NCBI RefSeq assembly: GCF_900101985.1
Contig: NZ_FNAR01000014.1
Span: 1 to 59,219 of the forward strand
Reading direction: 5' to 3'
Length of the DNA stretch: 59,219 nt
Origin: Bhargavaea beijingensis
GTDB lineage: Bacteria; Bacillota; Bacilli; Bacillales_A; Planococcaceae
Part shown: piece by piece, positions 55,194 to 59,219 of the stretch
How positions within the stretch are numbered: the first letter of the stretch is position 1
Layout of the letters: each line of letters begins with the position of its first letter
The notes under the pieces: model-generated
What the model saw: only the letters and a program-made list of their open reading frames with translations
Told to the model about the DNA's origin: nothing
Databases searched by the model: none
Program-made: the position numbers and the translations under genes

Positions 55194-55985
55194 TCAGTTC
55201 CCTTTCCCTTTCATCCAATTGCACAAATCCCTGGTGACGCGAGCGGATTCCGCAGGCGGGAAATAGTGATTGTACTCTGCAAAGTACCAGGTCTCCACCG
55301 GCTTGCCCGCATCCCTCAATGCCTCCTCCAGCATGATGGACTGCTCGATTGATACATTTTCATCCTGCCGTCCGTGTATCAGCAAAAAGGGGGCGCCGAT
55401 CTCATTCACATGAAAAAGCGCCGTCCGATCCCGGTATTCTTCGGGAGCGTTGTTCGGCGATCCTCCAATGACGCGTTTCATCATCCGACGAAGTTCTTTC
55501 CGCTCCTTGTAGGTAAAGACCATGTCCGAAACACCCGCCCAGTCCACGACGGACGTAATATCCTCCCTCATGATCGCTGTCCATAGGGCCATGATGCCAC
55601 CTCTTGAAAACGCAAACAGATGAACTCTCGCGGTATCCGTCTTCGGATGCTGTTTCAGCACGTCGACCGCATTGACCGCATCATACCGGTCTCCGCCACC
55701 GAACTCGTCAAACCCTTCACCCCCACGGTTACCGCGGTAGTAAGGAGCGAAGACGATAAATCCCTGCTGGGCAAACTGTGCGATCCGGGAGGGCCGCACC
55801 ATCCCGACATGCTGGATGCCGCCCCGCAAGTAAATGATGCCATCATAGACGCCTTCCGCTTTAGGTTCGGCAAGCAACCCCTTCACCCGGTAGCCTGTCG
55901 ACCAGTAAGTGATTTCCGTCAGCCGCACCTTCGGGTTGGGAGACGGGTAAGGCCTAGTGTATTCAATCATTCCGTCGTCTTTCAT
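55194..55985 (-). CDS. ytmA: Prolyl-oligopeptidase-like hydrolase YtmA
   Basis: An alpha/beta hydrolase of 263 residues matching B. subtilis YtmA (YLRGGIQHVGMVRP, FAPYYRGNRGGEGFDEF, RRMMKRVIGGSPNN, HGRQDENVSI). The nucleophile is in FAFSRGGIM; the usual Gly two before Ser is Ala here. Asp and His follow in GRQDENVS and NHYFPP. Substrate unknown. The start ATG (55985) overlaps the end of ytkD by 23 bp and has GAAGGTG upstream; an alternative ATG at 55970 is possible. Confidence 0.88.
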   Translation of the reverse strand: MKDDGMIEYTRPYPSPNPKVRLTEITYWSTGYRVKGLLAEPKAEGVYDGIIYLRGGIQHVGMVRPSRIAQFAQQGFIVFAPYYRGNRGGEGFDEFGGGDRYDAVNAVDVLKQHPKTDTARVHLFAFSRGGIMALWTAIMREDITSVVDWAGVSDMVFTYKERKELRRMMKRVIGGSPNNAPEEYRDRTALFHVNEIGAPFLLIHGRQDENVSIEQSIMLEEALRDAGKPVETWYFAEYNHYFPPAESARVTRDLCNWMKGKGN

Positions 55986-56439
55986 CAGCCAGCACCTTCT
56001 TTCGGATCCTGTCCATTCCTTCGTCCGACATATGCATGCTCAGATTGGCAGCGGACTTTTCCCAATCGGATTCTGCAAGGTAAGACGCCCCTTCCGTTTC
56101 ACGGCGTTTGAAATTCTCATCGGCCGCCAAGATGTCTGCGGCAAACACCCTTTTACAAAAAGGAGGATCGGCATGGACCACATAATCTGCAACAAAAATC
56201 AGATTGCCGGCGTGGACACCGGTCTCCTCGTACACTTCCCTGACAGCGGCCTGCTCAATCGTCTCGCCCGGCTCTGCCTTTCCGCCCGGCCACTCGAAGC
56301 CCCTTTCCGGATGGACGGTCATCAGCCACCTGCAGCCATCAAACGCTGCGACGATGACATGGGTCGGCACCATCCCTGCCTGATCCTTTTCCCAGAACAG
56401 ATCGACGCGCTGGCCTGCGCGGTCTTTGTATGTAAACAA
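55963..56439 (-). CDS. ytkD: Nudix NTP pyrophosphatase YtkD
   Basis: A MutT-type Nudix hydrolase of 158 residues, the same length as B. subtilis YtkD, which cleans oxidised or canonical nucleotides. The Nudix box GKAEPGETIEQAAV-REVYEETGV is complete. I choose the TTG start at 56439 because GAGGAGGGG lies a few bases upstream and the length then fits the family; an ATG at 56490 would add 17 unlikely residues and overlap the neighbour. It overlaps ytmA. Confidence 0.88.
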   Translation of the reverse strand: MFTYKDRAGQRVDLFWEKDQAGMVPTHVIVAAFDGCRWLMTVHPERGFEWPGGKAEPGETIEQAAVREVYEETGVHAGNLIFVADYVVHADPPFCKRVFAADILAADENFKRRETEGASYLAESDWEKSAANLSMHMSDEGMDRIRKKVLADERRRND

Positions 56440-56486
56440 CGGCACCCCTCCTCTATCACAAGTGTAGCGGACGGGGTGCCGGCCCT

Positions 56487-56795
56487 TCAACGGAAATAAG
56501 GGAGGCTTTCAACGAACTTCTTGGATTCTTCATCCCCGAATTCATGGACCAGTGCATATAGCTTCATCGTGCGCAAATCAATCTGGTGATTTTCCTTATC
56601 AAGATGATAAGGGATCGCAGGCAGATGGGCCCGGATAAAGTTTGTCAGTTCCACTTCGCTGATTTGGCTGAACAGTTTGCCGAAAGCATCCTCAACTCGG
56701 CTGTCCGCCTCTATGGCAAATTCCCAGGGCGCCACATTTGGACCCGGATACACTTGTCTGTGAAGAATTGAAACATATAATTTGTTTTTCTTCAT
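56487..56795 (-). CDS. Uncharacterised cytoplasmic protein
   Basis: A protein of 102 residues with no membrane segment and a mixed alpha/beta pattern (KLYVSILHRQVYPGPNVAPW, FVESLPYFR at the end). I do not recognise the family. The start is the ATG at 56795 six bases after AGGAGG; an ATG two codons earlier is too close to that site. It lies between dps and ytkD on the same strand, with the dps terminator upstream at 56953-56999, so it may head the ytkD-ytmA unit. Confidence 0.75.
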   Translation of the reverse strand: MKKNKLYVSILHRQVYPGPNVAPWEFAIEADSRVEDAFGKLFSQISEVELTNFIRAHLPAIPYHLDKENHQIDLRTMKLYALVHEFGDEESKKFVESLPYFR

Positions 56796-56952
56796 GGCCA
56801 TCCTCCTGGCTAAGCTTTTCCCATTAGGATGTTCTTCGAACGTTGATTCATGCGCAGCTGCACTGGGGTATTTCGAATCCCAATCCGGTGATGGTGACTT
56901 TTTCCGTCATGAAGCTTCCCGAACAGAGGATGCTGCGATAGATCGTACATTT

Positions 56953-56999
56953 AAAAAATCAATCAGTTCCAAAGAAATCCATCCCGGAACTGATTGATC
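56953..56999 (-). terminator. Terminator of dps
   Basis: ATCAATCAGTTCC and GGAACTGATTGAT form a 13-bp stem; six T follow on the minus strand. Confidence 0.88.
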
Positions 57000-57008
57000 T
57001 GCTTTCGA

Positions 57009-57458
57009 TTAGTTGTTTTCTTCGCCGAGGAAGGCGTTGAGCATCCATTGGTGCTTTTCGATGCTCTGGTAGATCGAGTTCAGAAGGTCTTCCGTCATGT
57101 CATCCTCTTCTTTAGCGGCAAGGTCCATGCCTTTTTTGAGGGAGTCCATGATCTTGTCGAAGTCCTCTGTGACTTGCTTGACCATGGCATTGGCGGATTC
57201 GTTTCCGCTGGCTTCTTTTACGACGGAGTTTTCCAGGTGGTCCTTCAGGGTTGCGAGCGGCTGCCCGCCGAGCGTCAGCATCCGTTCCGCGATCTCATCC
57301 ATATGTAGAGTCGCCTCGTTATAAAGCTCTTCAAACTTTGCGTGGAGGGTGAAGAACTGTGGGCCTTTTACATACCAATGATAGTTGTGAAGCTTCGTGT
57401 AAAACACCGACCAGGTCGACACTTGGACATTTAGTTCATCAAGCAGTTCTTTGGACAT
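57009..57458 (-). CDS. dps: Dps-family ferritin-like DNA protection protein
   Basis: A four-helix-bundle mini-ferritin of 149 residues that forms a dodecamer, oxidises and stores iron and protects DNA. The intersubunit ferroxidase ligands are in [27 protein letters not shown] (His30/His33-region; Asp and Glu in HMDEIAERM). It could be either the sigma-B Dps or the PerR-controlled MrgA; the sigma-B-like promoter at 57501-57526 and the lack of a visible PerR box favour Dps. Confidence 0.93.
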   Translation of the reverse strand: MSKELLDELNVQVSTWSVFYTKLHNYHWYVKGPQFFTLHAKFEELYNEATLHMDEIAERMLTLGGQPLATLKDHLENSVVKEASGNESANAMVKQVTEDFDKIMDSLKKGMDLAAKEEDDMTEDLLNSIYQSIEKHQWMLNAFLGEENN

Positions 57459-57500
57459 GCATCAACACTCCATTTCGTCATCAGTCATTCTTCTGTTCAT

Positions 57501-57526
57501 GTTCCCCAACCCGCGCTACAATAAAC
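57501..57526 (-). promoter_or_regulatory. Sigma-B-like promoter of dps
   Basis: On the minus strand GTTTAT - 14 bp - GGGAAC. The -35 has 5 of 6 and the -10 has 4 of 6 matches to GTTTAA/GGGTAT. It is the same arrangement as in front of ytxG. Confidence 0.5.
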
Positions 57527-57550
57527 ATGCCTACGATTGGAGTGCAGAAA

Positions 57551-57793
57551 ATGAAACACTTATTTATATGGCTCATTAAATTTTACCGGAAAGCCATTTC
57601 ACCGTTTACTCCGCCAAGCTGCCGGTTTCATCCCACCTGTTCCGCATATGGACTTGAAGCGTTCGAAAAGCATGGAGCCGTCAAAGGGTTCCTGATGACC
57701 GTCATCCGGATTTCCAAATGTCATCCGTTTCACGAAGGTGGATTTGATCCGGTTCCGGACAAGTGGCCCGGCAAAAAAAGTTCTTCAAAATAA
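57551..57793 (+). CDS. yidD: Membrane protein insertion efficiency factor YidD (YtjA)
   Basis: A protein of 80 residues of the YidD family, a small peripheral membrane protein that assists YidC/Oxa1-mediated insertion. The family pattern is clear: [36 protein letters not shown] and [16 protein letters not shown] with the conserved Cys/Pro/Gly residues. The start ATG at 57551 has GGAG upstream; a longer reading lacks a ribosome binding site. Confidence 0.93.
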   Translation: MKHLFIWLIKFYRKAISPFTPPSCRFHPTCSAYGLEAFEKHGAVKGFLMTVIRISKCHPFHEGGFDPVPDKWPGKKSSSK

Positions 57794-57801
57794 GTTACGG
57801 G

Positions 57802-57854
57802 TTGCCAAGCCACCATGGATTGCGGTATGATACAAATCGTACTCATTACGATTT
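57802..57854 (+). promoter_or_regulatory. Promoter and Zur box of the zinc-binding lipoprotein gene
   Basis: -35 TTGCCA (57802-57807), 18 bp, -10 TATGAT (57826-57831). AAATCGTACTCATTACGATTT (57834-57854; given in two halves AAATCGTA and TACGATTT) is a Zur-box palindrome with perfect 8-bp arms, close to the B. subtilis consensus. It covers the transcription start and should repress when zinc is sufficient. Confidence 0.85.
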
Positions 57855-57865
57855 AGAGGTGGAAC

Positions 57866-58846
57866 ATGAAACGATTGATTCTTATCCTGGCCGCATCCTT
57901 GCTTGTTTTGGCCGGATGCGGCAGCGAGAATAGACCCGGCAAAGGCCAGGAAGGCGAGGACACGATGGAGAACACGGTCAATGTCAAGACGACCGTGTAT
58001 CCGCTTGCCTATTTCACGGAGCGGATCGGCGGAGATTCCGTGAGCGTCTCTTCGATTTATCCCCCGGGAGCAGACAGCCATACATTCGATCCGACTCAGA
58101 AGGACATGATCAGCCTGGCGAAAAGTGATTTGTTCATCTATACCGGGCTCGGACTGGAGGGCTTTGTCAACAAAGCGGAAAAGACCTTGGCTGGCGAAGA
58201 CGTCCGGCTGGTCGCCGCAGCTGCCCACATCTCCGATGATCAGCTTCTTCATGGCCACGGCCATGAAGAAGACCATGGATCCGATGAAGAAGGCACAGGC
58301 CACGAAGGTCACGACCATACCGGCGTGGATCCTCACGTCTGGCTCTCCCCTGTCCTGGCTGACCGGATGGCGCTATCCGTAAAGGAAGCTCTCTCGAAAG
58401 AGCTTCCCGAGAAAGAAGATGAATTTGAACAGCGTTACAAGGAGCTCTCGGCCGAACTCAAAGATTTGGACGGGGAATTCCGCGACATGGCGGAAAGCGC
58501 AAAGTCCAAAACATTCTTTGTCTCCCATGCAGCATTCGGATACATCGCCAAGGAATACGGCTTGGAGCAGGTATCAATCGCCGGCCTGAATCCGCAGAGC
58601 GAGCCTTCACAAAAAGAATTGGCCCGTATCGTCGATCACGCCCGCGAAAAGCAAGTCAGCACCATTTTCTTTGAGCAAAACATCACCTCAAAGCTTACCC
58701 AAGTGATTGTAAATGAACTCGGCGCTAAATCCGATGTCCTCCACAACCTGAGCGTCCTGTCTCAGGAAGATATCGAAAAAGGGGAAGATTATTTCTCCCT
58801 TATGGAACGCAACATCGAGCGGCTCGCCAACGCATTGAATCCTTAA
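57866..58846 (+). CDS. znuA: Zinc ABC transporter substrate-binding lipoprotein (ZnuA/AdcA)
   Basis: A cluster A-I metal-binding lipoprotein of 326 residues. The lipobox LAGC ends at Cys18. Zn ligands and features: the first His in GADSHTFDPTQ, the His/Asp/Glu-rich loop (about 130-152, HGHGHEEDHG... GHEGHDH), then DPHVWLSP, and VSHAAFGYIAKEYG. It binds zinc outside the cell and delivers it to an ABC permease, which is not in this window. The Zur box upstream confirms the zinc assignment. Confidence 0.94.
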   Translation: MKRLILILAASLLVLAGCGSENRPGKGQEGEDTMENTVNVKTTVYPLAYFTERIGGDSVSVSSIYPPGADSHTFDPTQKDMISLAKSDLFIYTGLGLEGFVNKAEKTLAGEDVRLVAAAAHISDDQLLHGHGHEEDHGSDEEGTGHEGHDHTGVDPHVWLSPVLADRMALSVKEALSKELPEKEDEFEQRYKELSAELKDLDGEFRDMAESAKSKTFFVSHAAFGYIAKEYGLEQVSIAGLNPQSEPSQKELARIVDHAREKQVSTIFFEQNITSKLTQVIVNELGAKSDVLHNLSVLSQEDIEKGEDYFSLMERNIERLANALNP

Positions 58847-58851
58847 GAATG

Positions 58852-58882
58852 AAAAAAAGCCATCCGGAAAACCCGGATGGCT
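58852..58882. terminator. Hairpin after znuA, plus-strand T-tract missing
   Basis: AGCCATCCGG (58858-58867) pairs with CCGGATGGCT (58873-58882). Seven A precede it, so it has a T-tract for minus-strand transcription. On the plus strand the T-tract is missing and the insertion-sequence end starts at the next base. Confidence 0.7.
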
Positions 58883-59219
58883 CAGACTGTAGACAAAACG
58901 GACCCAAAAGAAATCTTTTTGGGTCCGTTTTGTCATTTTCGTGGATATTTCGCATGTTTTTTCCCATCCCCCCCTTGGAATGACCGGCCGTCAGGCCGGT
59001 TCCGGTGACTCCCAGGTCCAGCAGGCCAATCTTTTCAGATTTAAGGCAGCAAAAGTAAGCATCGCCTGCATGGACATTTTTTCCTTCCCGCGAAGGGTTG
59101 TCCATCGCATGCCACACTTCTCCTTGGCATCTCCGAAACCGCGCTCTACGGTCTCTTTCCGCCTTGCATAGATTTCTTTGTTCTCCGGGGTGAGCCGAAT
59201 GGCCTCTGCATGATCGAGG
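58883..59219 (-). mobile_element. IS1182-family insertion sequence, one end only
   Basis: From the motif CAGACTGTAGACAAAACG at 58883 to the window edge. An 18-bp perfect hairpin (GACAAAACGGACCCAAAA with its complement, 58892-58934) lies between the end and the transposase stop and probably terminates the transposase message. The rest of the element lies outside the window, so its completeness is unknown. 58881-58897 recurs exactly at 322-338. Confidence 0.75.
58991..59219 (-). CDS. IS1182-family transposase, C-terminal part
   Basis: Partial: 75 residues up to the stop at 58991, the N-terminal part lying beyond the window. The sequence around ARRKETVERGFGDAKEKCGM, the TTLRGKEKMSMQAMLTFAAL block and NLKRLACW is characteristic of the C-terminus of IS1182-type DDE transposases; the Glu in TVERGF would be the last catalytic residue. 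No frameshift is visible in this part. Confidence 0.85.
   Translation of the reverse strand, partial: LDHAEAIRLTPENKEIYARRKETVERGFGDAKEKCGMRWTTLRGKEKMSMQAMLTFAALNLKRLACWTWESPEPA

Noticed and set aside
56782-56997. Plus-strand frame of 71 codons with a reasonable amino-acid composition
   Set aside because: No ribosome binding site, its start lies in the minus-strand gene, and its end is covered by the dps terminator.
1-59219. CRISPR arrays, tRNA or rRNA genes, prophage genes
   Set aside because: No regular repeat-spacer pattern, cloverleaf or phage structural gene was seen on either strand.

Overview
The window reads as a chromosomal segment of a moderately high-GC member of the Bacillales, most likely Planococcaceae (a Bhargavaea-like organism is my best guess; this rests on remembered gene order and base composition, not on a search). 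The gene order follows the Bacillus subtilis 'yt' region closely: acsA/acuABC, ccpA-aroA, ytxH-ytxG, murC, sftA, ytpR-ytpQ, ytoP, ytzB, ytnP-trmB-ytlR-dat-pepV, ytzE, rsuA-murJ, ytfP, leuS, mnmM(ytqB), bps genes, ytpA/ytoA, metK/pckA, ytmA-ytkD, dps and ytjA(yidD). No rRNA, tRNA, prophage or CRISPR array was found.

Layout. 1-1068: an intergenic strip with a large structured repeat, a small palindromic element, an AT-rich gene for a small membrane protein and otherwise no confident gene. 1069-4056: class A penicillin-binding protein. 4265-12616: acetate metabolism (acsA, and divergently acuABC), split by an operon for acyl-CoA breakdown (acyl-CoA dehydrogenase, SDR, TetR regulator, phosphotransferase-like protein) that has a palindromic operator. 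12653-14839: aroA-ccpA. 15025-20895: stress proteins YtxG/YtxH, MurC, SftA. 21093-24831: ytpR/ytpQ, a lipoprotein, an ITPase-like protein and peptidase YtoP. 25358-30162: a tight five-gene operon pepV-dat-ytlR-trmB-ytnP. 30437-37368: ytzE, rsuA-murJ, ytfP, a small membrane protein, and leuS behind a T-box leader. 37772-42276: two MFS transporters around a CoA-transferase operon (scoAB). 42447-44746: mnmM and an alkylpyrone-type bpsAB pair. 44793-49414: an unusual minus-strand series, helicase-crcB-crcB-nuclease-hutG. 49497-51708: a small putative stress protein, a secreted unknown, a YtpA homologue that lacks its nucleophile, and YtoA. 51841-55128: metK (SAM-I riboswitch) divergent from pckA (CcpN-type operators). 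55194-58846: ytmA, ytkD, an unknown, dps, yidD and a Zur-boxed zinc-binding lipoprotein. 58883-end: the end of an IS1182-type insertion sequence.

Regulation is the strongest theme. CcpA is encoded here, and cre-like sites lie before aroA-ccpA (a near-perfect palindrome), scoAB, and more weakly acsA and ytzE. Three sigma-B-like promoters precede ytxG, the 77-residue protein gene and dps. Other sites are a TetR operator, CcpN-like boxes, a Zur box, a Leu T-box and a SAM-I riboswitch. Carbon flow around acetyl-CoA (acsA, AcuA/AcuC acetylation control, the acyl-CoA operon, scoAB, pckA) links many of the genes.

The most unusual observations are: a 17-nt sequence at the IS end that recurs in one tiny stand-alone palindrome and, diverged, in a second, with two of the three copies starting exactly where a hairpin stem ends; the Ser-to-Gly change in YtpA; the acyl-CoA operon placed between acsA and acuA; the helicase/fluoride-channel gene series; and a roughly 570-bp noncoding stretch with several hairpins.
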